Origin: Hedera helix
Lineage: Eukaryota > Streptophyta > Magnoliopsida > Apiales > Araliaceae
Reading direction: 5' to 3'
Length of the DNA: 64,000 nt
Assembly: GCA_947179155.2 (NCBI GenBank)
Contig: OX359275.1
Span: 37,506,808 to 37,570,807, forward strand
Shown here in pieces: positions 48,920 to 61,107 of this stretch (position 1 is the first letter of the stretch; every line of letters begins with the position of its first letter). The notes beneath the pieces were generated by a model. The model made no database searches. It was given only the letters and a program-made list of their open reading frames with translations, and had not been told where the DNA came from. The translations under genes were made by a program, and so were the position numbers.

Positions 48920-49558
48920 TAAATCAATTAAAGGTAAAGGTTGATGTCATTGACTACCTTTGATTTTTCGATCCAATGATGGTAGATATAGATTGTGATG
49001 GGCGTGACCCTTTGATTTTTCAATTTGGTATGGCTTATAGAGGTTCCCCCTCCTTTTGAGGCTTCCCAATATGTAATATATGAAATTTTTTGTCGAATTT
49101 TGTGTCTAGTATAATTTTTTTGTTAGAGAAAACTTAAAAATTGTGTGATTAAAAGTATTGATTTTGAAGAATCGACAAGCTTAGAATAAATGTTGGGATT
49201 TTTTTTGTTTGAGTCAATATGTTTATTGAAGATGATGAGTTAGAAGAGCGACAGTGGATTTTTTAAAATGTTTTTAGTATTAATAATGCTTTTTATTTTA
49301 ATTAATTACTTTAATATGTATTCTTATTTTGTATACATATTGTAGGTCAAAAATTAAATATAATGTTGACACATGCCTATTTTAAGCGAAAAATTGATCG
49401 AATCAATCAAAAGGGAAGGGTGTTAATTATTGATTCTCAAAAAGTTGCCAACTTCAGAGTATAGTTTTGTCATTACCCATTTGTACTAATATATTCGGAC
49501 TTTAACTTGATGGGGAAAAATATTCGAGAAGCCATAAAATGTGAAAAAATCTATTATT

Positions 49559-49660
49559 TTAAAGTTGGTGTGCCAAGAGTGTTGGGTTCAATCCTCCTCC
49601 CCCATATGATGTAACATTGCAATAACAATGACTTAAAAATACCCAAAAAAAATAAATGAA
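49559..49660 (+). mobile_element. possible SINE fragment
   Basis: GTTGGGTTCAATCC resembles a tRNA-type B box (GGTTCRANNCC). TTGGTGTGCCAAGAG upstream could be a degraded A box, and an A-rich tail (CCCAAAAAAAATAAA) follows. Spacing is shorter than normal, so this is weak. Confidence 0.25.
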
Positions 49661-52310
49661 AATTCTAATTGTATTTATATGCTGTGATATATCATTTATC
49701 ATGCTAAAAAAAATTGAATTAATCAAATTGAAAAAGTCGATGCAACACAAACTTGTCAATTTTCTTTTCATTATTATTTATATTATATCTTTAATAAGGG
49801 ATAAACATCAGTTTTTATTGCTAAAATTTATGGGAGTTTTATAATTTTTTCTTCATTTGCCTCCAAAAATAATGTTATTTAAATAAATTATAGCAGTGTA
49901 ACTTTTATTTATATTATTAAAGAGAATAGGAGAAAATAATCTCTTTCTTAAGACCTGTGTCACAAATATAATTTTTCGCTCTTTTGAGAATCGAGGATGT
50001 GTCATAAAAAAAATTCCCCTTTCCTTTAGAAGTTTAGTTTTATTTTAGTTTCTTCCTTCATATTTTTTATTTTATTCTTAAAATTTGATAATTTTTTTTA
50101 TTATATTCTTATGATAATTATATATGCAACTCGTGTGCGACTGAAATTAGTATATACTACTTCTCTAAGGACACACACTATGTGTGTAGTTAAAATATAA
50201 TAGAGAGAAATTAAGAATTAATAAAAAAGTAGAGAGAGAAAAAATATTTTAGAGAAGTTAAAATGTGACATAACATCAAAAAAATTTTTTTTTTCTTAAA
50301 TTCTCATACTCATACTTATATTTTTATATAATATAATAGTCCACCCATACGATGTCTTCTATCGACATTATTACTTATTTATTTTTTGAAATTAAAACTC
50401 ACAAACAACAAAATATTAGACTAAAGGATTATTTAATAAAATTAAATAAAATAAATTCTGAATCAACTAAATAAATAGAATAGAGGATACGAATGCTGAA
50501 TATTTATCTTTCATAATATATTAATCGAGAGTTTATCTGGCTTTAAGTCATCTCTATCAGCATAATTTTAAATTAAATATAGTATATAATTTTTATTTTT
50601 TTTAAAAGTTAGATTAAATATAGTCTGAGATTATATTTGAAGTATTAAAAGAACTCAATTAATAAATTTGATAATCTATGAATTATAATTTTAATTATAT
50701 TTAAATAGAAGAGTAGAAGGATAATTAATTTTTTTTAAATTTATTAATTATTTTAATATTTTTATATTATAATTTAAAGAATAATTTATTTGTCAAAAAA
50801 ATTAAAAATTAAAAGATATTTATTGATGCATATGAACTAAATATAATCGATGCCGGAGATGCTGCAACTTCCATCCAAACTCACAACTAGCTATGAAGTC
50901 ATGCAGTGCATACGACGTATCGGTAATCCTAGAATCCAGATTGCAGAGACCTTGTTAACCAATTAAATTTCCCCTTTCTCACAGCAACTCTTGGATTCGA
51001 CCCTCAAGATATTGTCTTTATCAATTAAGGTATCTGCTGATACTAGCTTATAGTTCTCATGATCTCATCCCTTTTTTTTCCACCGTCTTTTGTCTGATTC
51101 CCTATTGGCAAATCTTGTTCACACACACATGTATATACACGAAAAAAAAAATAAAAAATTGAAGTTCTCTGTATTCGGCTCTTTGGCCTCGACAAATGTA
51201 TCATTTTTGGTATTGCTTTATTCTGCTTTGCTCTGATGTATGGCTTTATTTTCTTATTTCAATAAAGATGGTTATAATTATGTATTGCTCATTCGATAAT
51301 TCAATCTAAACGCTTTATATTAAAGATGGAATTTGTGACTTCTTGGGGTTTTGATGTGGCTGTGAAGAGGCACTGCAACCAGCAAAGTGCTTGGTCTGGA
51401 TAATTGCTTTTGATTTGAGACACAATGATGATAGTGTTTGATCCGGGAGAAAGCCAAGCACGGGCCAAGTCATTCACTCCTTTCATGTTTACCCCCAATA
51501 TCTGGGGAGAATTGAATGTGACCATCTGCTATAGGCATTAGTATAGCGTTAACAGATATCCTCCCTCTGCCCCCCCCCCCCCCTCCCCCCCGACTGTTTC
51601 GAGTTTGTTAGATTGTTAGAATTATTACCTTGAGTTGTCAGTTGAGGCTTGTTTGGGCTATGGTTTTCCTCATAATTTTGAGACTACATTTTGCGGATGA
51701 GATCATTGTAAATTGTAATGGGTATGATGGTGGAATATAATCCAAGGCATCTCTAAACCTTTATTTCATGCAATCTTCTTCCTTCTCTGATCTTACATTT
51801 CTGTTATCGTGTTCCTCTTTCAATTTTTGGTTTGGTAGCACACTCTTAAGTGTTACAGTATGGCTTTTGAAACTTTTCTTTTTTGTATTGGAGTACGTGC
51901 TTACGTTAGACTTGGATTATTCATTGGGTAGATATATCTGTGGCATCCTATTTGTGTGTTCTTACTTCCTTATAGGAAAGCTTGTATGTTCAATGCGCTT
52001 CTTTCTCTAAATATGAGTGTGAATTGATCACATGGGATCCATATGAATACATATACTATTGGTTTTGTATACCTCAACTTGGAGGAAGCTTTTTTACGCA
52101 TTAATTGACTGAAAAGTAATTACCTTGGTGAATTTGTTATAGAGATTTTATTTCATGATACATGTGAAGATATATCATTTAGATATGAAATTCACTCTGA
52201 AAAGGTAAAATGTCATTCATGCTTCTTTATAGTTGGAAAACATGTATTATTTTACTGACATGTGTATGTTGTGTTCTGACGGTGTATACTTTGAATGAAA
52301 AAAGTTAGCA
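49661..52310. other. intergenic DNA and likely 5' region of the KH pseudogene
   Basis: No intact gene. The part from about 50880 to 52310 may have been promoter, 5' UTR and first intron of the KH gene. A C14-T-C7 tract lies at 51570-51591. Confidence 0.4.
51570..51591 (+). repeat. C14-T-C7 tract upstream of the KH pseudogene
   Basis: A nearly pure C run on the sense strand of the dead KH-domain gene, about 720 bases before its former start codon, preceded by CCTCCCTCTG. Confidence 0.9.
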
Positions 52311-52819
52311 ATGGCTGGTCAGAGGAACAATTATGGAAAGCGTTTCCCATTCTCATTCTGATTACATTGACAATGGAAGAAATAAAAGGAGAAACCCCGG
52401 GATGAAAGGGAGTCTTTCTCTATTGGGCCAGAAGATACAGTCTATCGATACTTATGCCCAGGAAGGAAGATTGGGAGCATAATAAGGAGGGGAGAAGAGA
52501 TTGTTAAGCAAATAAGAGCTGATAGTAAATCAAAGATTAGGATTGGTGAGACAGTGTCAGGTTGCGATGAATGTGTTGTCACTATCTACAGCTCAAGTGA
52601 AGTAACAAATGATTTTGAATGCCCTGATAGTCGTGTTTGTTAGTCCCAGGATGCTCTCTTTAGGGTATATGACAGAGTTATTGCTGATGACATGACTGAG
52701 GACTCGGAAGAAGTGCCACAAGTTACTGTTCGGCTTCTTGTATCATCTGATTAGATTGGATGTGTTATTGGGAAAGGTGGACAGATAGTTCAAAGCATTC
52801 GTAGTGATACTGGGCATAG

Positions 52820-53490
52820 ATTCGCATTATGAAAGATGATTATCTGCCGCCTTGTGCACTGAGCTCTGATGAACTTGTGCAGGTAAACATTATCCTACAA
52901 TGTATTTTTGCCCTTGTCTCCTTGTGTTGACTGTGAATTGTGTATTTTGTTGAAGTATGTGCTTATTTATTGCATCTTATGCAACATTTTGCTTAGGTAA
53001 AGTTGAATGGCAGTTTGAATCAGGCTAATTTTGTTTATCTAAATTATATTTTTGGTCTGATGAGGTCATGGAAAATTTTTTACAGGGTCATTTCTTTGTA
53101 ATTTCAGGAAATAATATTGGTTCTTTACCTTGTGATGCTGTTTAAAATTTTGTGATTCGCATTATGAAGGATGATTATCTTCCCCCTTGTGCATTGAGCT
53201 CTGATGAACTTGTGCAGGTAAACATTATCCTACAATATATTCTTGCCCTTGTCTCCTTGTGTTGACTGTGAATTGTGTATTTTGTTGAAGTATGTGCTTA
53301 TTTATTGCATCTTATGTAACATTTTGCTCGGGTAAAGTTAAATGGCAGTTTGAATCAGGCTAATTTTGTTTATCTAAATCATATTTTCGGTCTGACGAGG
53401 TCATGGATTTTTTTTGACAGGGTCATTTCTTTGTAATTTGTCAGGAAATAATATTGATTCTTTACCTTGTGATGGTGTTTAAAATTTTGT
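52820..53490. repeat. 335-bp tandem duplication of a KH exon and its intron
   Basis: ATTCGCATTATGAA begins at 52820 and again at 53155. Each copy contains the exon end CTCTGATGAACTTGTGCAG, the donor GTAAACATTATCC and about 280 bases of intron. Copies differ at scattered bases. The second exon copy lacks the upstream part of the KH2 exon. Confidence 0.9.
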
Positions 53491-53904
53491 GCATGATGGG
53501 CCTTCTGTGTTCCCCTGAAACGTATTTATATAGTCTTTTTACTTTTTAACTTGGACTAAAATTTACCTTATAGATTACAGATATACTAGGTTTGCAATTT
53601 AGTTTGTACTAAATTATTGACTTCCACTATTTCTTGTACAATATATACATGTTACTAGTTTCATCCTAGAGTATTTCTCATTCTGCATGTTTTCCTACTA
53701 GTTGTGCTAGATGAAGTTCATAAGTTAATCATCTACTTTTCCCCCGGCGTCCTCCAAATATTTGGTGAAGCTTCTCTGTGGTTAGGAAGGTTCATTTTCA
53801 AATTGCAGCTCGTTTTCATGATAATCCATCTCGCTCCCAACACATGCTTATGTCTGCCACCCCAAATGCTGCGTATCCATCTGGTGGTTCACTTATGAGC
53901 TATG

Positions 53905-54684
53905 TTTTGAAACCCTGCTCGGAACCAATGATTGGACCGGTTGAACCTGGAATTGGGAATCGGCCTGTAAAATGAGCCGGTTGACCATTTAACTGGGTAG
54001 TCATCGGTGATTCCGGATGAATCAGTAGACCGGTGAATGGTTTTCGATTTTAGGCGGTTGGAAGTGGCGTGCTATTTTATCTCTGTACTTGATTATATCT
54101 TATAGCGGCGCTGCTTCCTCTATCTCGTTGACAAAATCCAATCCCTCATCTCACTTCATTCCCCTAATCAGCTTGCTCCTTCCTCACAAGTCATACCCGC
54201 TTGTGTACGTTAAGTATTTTTCCATTAATAGTATACTAGTCATGATTATGAAGTTTTTAGAGAGACGATATAAGATATAAGATATAAGATTAGACGGAGG
54301 AGAGAGATACAAACTTGTAGTATTGGTATATGCTTGTATGTTTATGTATTGTTAGTGTTTATATTTTGTTATAGTGCTAAATTAAGTCAAACTATCAAAG
54401 TAAAGATGGGTGAAGGAAATTAGTGGTGCATGAAAGGGGAGAGAATTAGTGGATAATTTTGGGAATCGTGAGAGAGAAAATGATGACTAATGAGATATAG
54501 ATGCAAATGTTAATAATGCCTTTTCACTTATTTCAAAATAAGCTAAAAAATAAAAATATTCGACTTTAATAACGTCTTTCTTAACAAAATAAAACTTTCA
54601 AAATATAATTGAGAATTATTAGAGTTTTTATAGAGATGCGTTAAATTTATACATAATTAATGTATATTAAATAAAATTTATATT

Positions 54685-54716
<32 letters not shown>

Positions 54717-55110
54717 ACATCATTAGTTTCATAATGATTCAATCACTGATTGAATTAATAATTTATTTATTTAATAACTTTTTTGATTTTATGATCTATT
54801 CGAGTGTAAAAACATCGATGAAAATATGAGACAGAGTAGTCATGTAATGATTTAATATCCTTCTTTTCATATAAATTTAGTATTTTTTTGAATTGTATAA
54901 AATAAATATTGTACAAATAGGTCTAGTTTTTTTATAGATAAATTGATTAATTTTACATATTTACTAAATATTATATATAATAATAACTAATATATTTATT
55001 ATTTATTACATATTAATGACGTCACTCTGTTAATAACGGTTCGACCACCGGTTTCATCCACCCGGTACCTTTTCCGGTTCGATGACCGGTCCGGGTCTGA
55101 AAACCTTGCT
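53905..55110. repeat. ACCGGT-rich dispersed repeat inserted in the KH pseudogene
   Basis: The insert separates SATPNAAYPSGGSLMSY from the continuation AQIMGLTPLMDSYGGYRG. The left end reads GTTTTGAAACCCTGCTCGG with GGACCGGTTGAACC. The right end reads ACCGGTCCGGGTCTGAAAACC; its reverse complement starts GGTTTTCAGACCCGGACCGG. The ends therefore form a diverged inverted pair. The right end matches the repeat at 13531 in opposite orientation. No target duplication was found. Confidence 0.65.
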
Positions 55111-58100
55111 CTCCTACTGCCCAAATCATGGGATTAACTCCTCTAATGGATTCTTATGGTGGATACAGAGGTGAGAGCAGGGAGTGGTCACGCTCCATTT
55201 ACTTGGCTCCAAGGGATGAATTACCTTCAAAGGAATTCTCTCTCCATCTTGTTTGTCTGCAAATATTGGCTGTGTAATTGGCAAGGGTGGTGCCATAATC
55301 AATTAAATCAAACAAAATTCTGGGGCGGCAACTATTAAAGTTGATAGTTCTGCCGCTGCCAGAGATGATTGCATAATATCTATTTCAGCAAAAGAGGTAA
55401 GTAAGCATTTGGCCTTCCTATTGATGTGATGGTAGCATTTAAGTTGGGGGTTTGCACCATAGCTTCAATGATATACACATTCTCTCCAACAACTGAAGCA
55501 GCATTGCGTTTGCAACCTAGATGCAGTGAGAAAGTTGAAAGAGATTCAGATCTTATTTCATTCACGACCCGTCTTCTCGTGTCATCCTCACGGATTGGCT
55601 GCCTTATTGGGAAAGGAGGGGGTATAATTACTGAAATGAGGAACATCACCAAAGCTAATATTCGTATTCTTTCTAAAGAAAACCTTCCCAAAGTTGCGTC
55701 TGAGGATGATGAGATGGTTCCGGTAAATGTTAACTATAATATGTGGATATGTAAATCTCAATTGATTAGTATTGCTTGTTACTTATGTCGACTTATTTTG
55801 AAAACTTTCATTAGATTTCCGGAGATCTTGTAGTAGCCAAGGATGCTTTTCTGCAAGTAATCTCGAGGTTGAGGGGCAAATCTTTTTGAAAGGGAGGGTG
55901 CTGTATCTGCTTTTGTGCCAGTTCTTCCGTACCTTCCTATGTCAGGCGATAGGTCAGATGGTATGATTTATGATAGTAGAGACTGTAGTACACATGAACG
56001 TGAACATTCTTATTCTGGTGGATATGGTGGCTCTAGCTGGTGATGCGTGTGGAAGTTATGGTGGTTTGCAGGTGAGTTCATTCACATTTCATCTCAGATT
56101 TTTTGTTTTAATTACATTTTGTACTTTTGTGGAGTCTATTGAAGATTTATTAATATAATAACGCGACACTTAAATTTAACATATGTCCTTTCTATATTTC
56201 CTTATGCAGCATCAATTCTGCAGTGCTGCTCGTATGAAGTTACATATATATAGCTATTGGTACTTTTCTATTTTTTTTTCGTTTATTAGTCACTGGATTT
56301 TTGCCAATTGCAAAGTGGCAGTAGTAGTGGTGGTTATGGAGGCTATAGTGGCTATTCTTTGGGACATACCGGTAGTTCTGGGTAAGGGTTCTTCTTTACA
56401 CTTTTCCGCGTCCACCCTCTTTACTGTTATTTCAGGTCCTCTGTTAGTAGGCAGGTTGTTGGAGTAGGATTTGTTATGGTAGAGCCTGTGCTATGCCTTT
56501 AAGTTCGAACTTTGACGAACATGAAATTCAAAGAGCATTTCATAACCAAATTAGTTTGTTAATGTTCTGATATTGAAACGGTTCATTTATTCTTGCTAGC
56601 TTCTTCTTTTCTGCCAATGACCCCTTCACAGTGAGAAGGGACATTGTGGACGCTGGAAGGTCACTGATACTAGTATATATACTCTCTTTATTTGATTTTG
56701 CTGTATTTTCTGGGGAAACAAAAAGAAGGGTGACTCAACTTATTAGATGGAGTTGGGAGTGAGGCCTGTTGGCATACTTGCTCAATCGTGGGGAATTCTG
56801 GCTCATGAAGTACTACCGAAAGTCTGCTTGAACAGGATCACTTTGTTCTCTCATATTTTGGCATGTTTCATTTCTTATATGAAAGAGGAGGATTCTTGCT
56901 TTGATTTGCTGATTGTTATAATTGATTATCAGTTATATCTTAGAATTCCTAGTCCCTGATCTTAAGCTTCTGTCAGCAGGTTATCTGGGCATAACTCTGC
57001 TTCTCGGCGGAAGAGTTATTGTTACTAAAGTTTAATGAATGGGACCAAAGGTAGACGATGGTTTTTCTTGAATTTCCCTAGCTCCTTCTAGTTGGTTGCT
57101 AATTTGATCTAATTTGTATCAGCTCATGCTAAGCTTACCAGATTTTTCTAAATAACCTAACCTTATCTCCCATATATGAAAGCGTTGTTCTAATTTTCCC
57201 CTTTTTCCCTTCCCTTTCCCAACAAAACAGCTGAGATATCTGAAGCCTGAAGCCTGAAGCCAGCCAGCCTATTTGACGAAGCCTCTGGCCTAAAACTAGA
57301 AGACCAGATGAAACAGGGTTTGGAAAACTCATGGCCCACCTAGATGCTTTTGTTAGGGGGACACAATAGCTGAAGATCTTACATTCTTTTGAAACTTGCC
57401 ATGTTGAAACACCATACTTTACCAAGTTTAAAATACTATCCTAAGAAACTCGTGTATCTTGTCCACGTTTCCATCCTTAGGCAGGTTTATTAGTTTAAAT
57501 AGTTCTCAGCTGCGCGTGTAGGAGTTCTATGCTAGTTAATTTTTAAGGGTTGGACCAGTTCAAACATTGCAAGATTTTGAGTTGTCTGTATCACAGAGAG
57601 CTAATTTTATTTTATGCACCGAGTTGTCTGTATAGATCATTACAAGTTTTTTATTCTAATTGCAGTCGCAGTCTCAATATGATTATACATTGAACTTCTT
57701 AGCCTACGTAGTTTTTTCCTTGCTTTTGATTGTAAAGTCTACCATAATTGTATATCTCATTTGTTGTTTATAAACTTAATTCTTTTTACAGCTCTGATGG
57801 CTTGTTCATATCGCCAGTAGATTTGAATGCTAAATCTCCACTGGTTCGCTTTATCTGAGCAACATTATTTTCAGAGGTAGACTTAAAATTTATCTGAAAT
57901 TTGGATGAGATACTCTCTCAACTGAACCAGTGATGAGGACATACCACATAAAGGGCACCGCGACATTTTTGTTAGGTTAGATTTTTTATGCTGGCATCTG
58001 TTTGAAATTTCCACGATGACAGATTTTGATAGGCTCATCTGGAGATTTTGGAGCTGGTGTAACTTAAATTGAATCAGGTGGTAGGTTTACTTTACATTTG

Positions 58101-58201
58101 AAGGTGTATTCTAGATTTTTATGGTTTATGTGCGACTTTAATTGAACACAATCTAGATCATATTTGCCATAAATTGCTTGGCTATGAGTTATGTTATTTT
58201 T

Positions 58202-58279
58202 CCTGTGCATACAACAGGTTACCTATATGGCTAGGCGCATCCTGTGCATACAACAGGTTACCTATATGGCTAGGCGCAT
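58202..58279. repeat. 39-bp perfect tandem duplication
   Basis: CCTGTGCATACAACAGGTTA and the bases that follow are repeated without change at 58202-58240 and 58241-58279. The identity implies a recent event. Confidence 0.95.
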
Positions 58280-58928
58280 CTTTGGCAGGGTAATCTGCCT
58301 ATGCGAGTGGTTTTCGAATCCCCTTCTACGGAGTGGGTACCTTTCCTCTTTGTACTGAGTTTTCGTGCATTTCTTTCCTTTCTCATATGTTTTATGTTGG
58401 TAGATTGTGTAACCAATATCATCTCATTGGAGACATTTTGCTTCATGTGGTAAATGGACTGATCATTCTTTGCACAACTGACTAACATTTTCACTCATAT
58501 TATGACATATATTGTTATGCCTTGCCATTTGGGGGCACAGATGGGACCGTATATGTGCACGAAAATTGATCAAGGACCAGAGAACTAAGAACCATTGATA
58601 CATGTGTCAGAACGGTTTTGGCTAGCAAACATTTAGCCTGATTACCAATTTAGTGCTCTCATTTTTTTTGCTTCACTTGTTCATTATCTTGAAACTTTTA
58701 GGATTGATTGGAATCCTAAGCAGTTAGCCTCAACCTCTATCACTTAAAAGGTCTTGCTACTCTATTAGTCAAGCTCGGTGAGTGATAGTGTTACTTTTCA
58801 ATTACTTTTGTAGTCGTCTTTTTTCTGCCTTCAAATTTAATTATTCCACCAACTTCAATTTATGAGAATAGCCGAACTGCTTCGCATGATTTTAACTGAT
58901 GATGTTGCTTTACCGTGTCGATTTAGTT

Positions 58929-59186
58929 AAGTGTCTGCAGTTTCTCCCGTTTAATTGTGTTGCAACTCTCAAGAGAAGGAAGTAGTGGCAAAATTTGCTT
59001 GCTTTGGTCGGAGTCCTGTTGTGAAGTTGAAAATACCTGCCAGTTTTTGAATATTTAAGTGTCCACAGTTTCTCCCGTTTAATTGTGTTGCAACTCTCAA
59101 GAGAAGGAAGTAGTGGCAAAATTTGCTTTGCTTTGGTCGGAGTCCTGTTGTGAAGTTGAAAATACCTGCCAGTTTTTGAAACAAGC
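58929..59186. repeat. 128-bp tandem duplication
   Basis: AAGTGTCTGCAGTTTCTCCC starts at 58929 and a near-identical copy (AAGTGTCCACAGTTTCTCCC) starts at 59057. Both copies contain GGTCGGAGTCCTGTTGTGAA and end CCTGCCAGTTTTTGAA. They differ at only a few bases, so the event is young. Confidence 0.92.
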
Positions 59187-61107
59187 CGACAATACACCAG
59201 GAGGCTTGAAGGAGTTCACTTGCCGAGGGAATGGAAGAACTGAAAGGGGATTTTCCATGTAGGATTCATGTGCATAGAAGTATATCATATTATGATTGGT
59301 TAAACCTTGTGCTAATCTTTAAGAAAATTCTTTGTGAGGTGGTGAATCAGAAGGCTAAGTAAAGAATGCAGAGTTCCAAATTCTATGTGATATTAGAGGT
59401 GGTGAATCCGAAGGATGAAGTAAAACGAGGCAGAGTGCCAAATTCTATTTTCAATCTCTGCCTCAACCTCCTTTGGGTTGAATGGAAAAAGAAAAGACAA
59501 GACTTTGTTTATACTCTCTAATGTTTTGAATGTTTTTTGTTTATATGTATATATTCGAAGGGTGCACTATTCTTATTCCAAGAGCTTGGGTTTTCATTGG
59601 AGTTATTCATTCTCATCGAGTTTACTACAAGTAAGATTCGTAACTGAAGTTTGTTACTCTGCAACAGTGTCTTGCTCCGCTACAAAGATGGTCATTTGAT
59701 GAGAAGATACAGAAGCTATTCAGTAACATTGGGTGACAGGGTCTACTAATGCATCCATGCAAGGTCACATCAAAGTTCATGGCATCTCTATACATAGCTC
59801 TAAATATTAACGCTATGCTTGGCCACTTAATTCTAATATAAGCAAACAAACAAGAGAGAAAAGGGACTATTAGTCCAATCCCTCCAAACAAGCACAGCCC
59901 AAGTCATTATATCTGTTACTACTGGTCGGTCGGTCTCATCTTAACAAAAAATGGTCAGTTTCAAAAACTAGTGTAATCTGGTAAGAATCCCTATCCTAAT
60001 GGAAGGGAAACCGAAGAACATCCTTGTCATTGTTAACGTAGGGATAGTTGTTCCAAACATTGTCAATGAAGAGAGATGGGGTTGAATTTCAGATGCAGCA
60101 TCCGCTGCTGATGGCCATGTTAAAAAATATACCATCAACTGCGTTAAAAACATTAAACAAAAACAAACAAATATGTCGCAGTCGTCAACTTTGTTCCAGA
60201 AAATTTTTATATGCTTGTATCGTCTCTTATTTTGGTACGTGAAGATTCCTAATTCCAAAACATGTAATTATGTTACAAGATTATAAAGATGGTTAAATAT
60301 CAAATAAAAATCTTTTCAAACAAATAACTTCCACAATAAATTAAAAAAGAATAAACAAATCCGAACAGTTCTTTGACACGAGCAATGAAATAACGAAGTG
60401 ATGCTCTAACTCAACACCCAAACTCACAATGAAAAATACTTATCCCATCCAAGAAAAAAAGAAGAGAGAACTCCATTGCTACTCCCTCCTTATCCAATTC
60501 ATCAGGCGTTATAGAGTTCAAAATTTTCCTATATATTTTAAGTTAGCAAATTTCTAGGAAGCATTAATCACAATTTTTCCTATATTACCCTCAATCTTCT
60601 TTCATAATTTCTTTCTCATTTACATAGGCAACTTTATACATATTTTCTTAATTCATGCAAGATAGTTATGACAATACATATCAATTTTAATGATTCCCAA
60701 CATTTACACACTTTTGAAGTAGGCAGCTCGAGGTCATTTCTTTGTACTCAAATATTGCACAAACATCAACCGTTGTTTTGCGGAAGATACGTACAATTCA
60801 ACTAGGTTTATTGCACTTACAAATGTAAGAATTCTGCTTGGCAATTAACTCAATATCAAACTTAAAACAAATATCGCCAAGGTGAAAATAACAACGGCTA
60901 GTAAATAATAAGTAAAACCACTTGAGAGATGTAATAGTCGTAATAACCAATATAACAGCTAAAAAAATATCCAAAACTGAAACAGATCTGCAAAAACATC
61001 AAACATAGGTAGAAAATATAATATCCTTTTTCAACTGGACCTAATTTGACTTTAAAAGAAATACTAAGAAGAAATTGATTTGGTAATTGCTCGACCAGAT
61101 CCGCTTT

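Larger units (their letters stand above)
47638..49479. mobile_element. non-autonomous Mutator-like element (MULE) with 9-bp target duplication
   Basis: The left end GGGGAAATGACAACACC and the inverted right end TGGGTAATGACAAAACT match over long terminal repeats; AGTTGGCAA and GATTCGATCAATTTTTC recur in both. The 9-bp direct repeat TTTGTACTA flanks the element at 47629-47637 and 49480-49488. Long TIRs plus a 9-bp duplication define Mutator-type elements. No transposase is present. It contains a nested repeat and a poly(C) tract. Confidence 0.88.
52311..57028 (+). pseudogene. multi-KH-domain RNA-binding protein (HEN4/PEPPER/At4g18375-like), disabled
   Basis: The former start MAGQRNNYGKRF is at 52311. 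KH1 is visible (YRYLCPGRKIGSIIRRGEEI), as are KH2 (IGCVIGKGGQIVQSIRSDTG), KH3 near 55250-55390 (IGCVIGKGGAII in a shifted frame) and KH4 near 55580-55720 (RIGCLIGKGGGIITEM). A fifth KH start follows at 55815. A Gly/Ser/Tyr-rich tail follows near 56310-56400, and a plausible last exon ends SASRRKSYCY with TAA at 57026-57028. Lesions: an early frameshift after 52346, TAG at 52641-52643 and 52752-52754, frameshifts near 52815, 55235-55320 and 55880, a duplicated exon, and a 1.2-kb repeat insertion at 53905-55110. Intact relatives bind C-rich RNA and act in floral and stress RNA processing. Most lesions are small, so loss is moderately recent. Confidence 0.88.
57029..61107. other. intergenic DNA with two tandem duplications
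   Basis: No intact gene is recognised. Open frames at 57135-57425, 58270-58494 and 58910-59288 on the minus strand show no domain; the last is created by a duplication. A tRNA-like TTCGAATCC at about 58313 lacks a matching A box. CTCCCTCCTTATCC at about 60483 resembles a Stowaway end without an identified partner. Confidence 0.4.

Noticed and set aside
58280..58340. tRNA-like TTCGAATCC motif
   Set aside because: No A box, no cloverleaf that I could draw, and no proper acceptor stem.
60483..60720. Second Stowaway-like MITE (CTCCCTCCTTATCC)
   Set aside because: Only one end is recognisable; no inverted partner was found.
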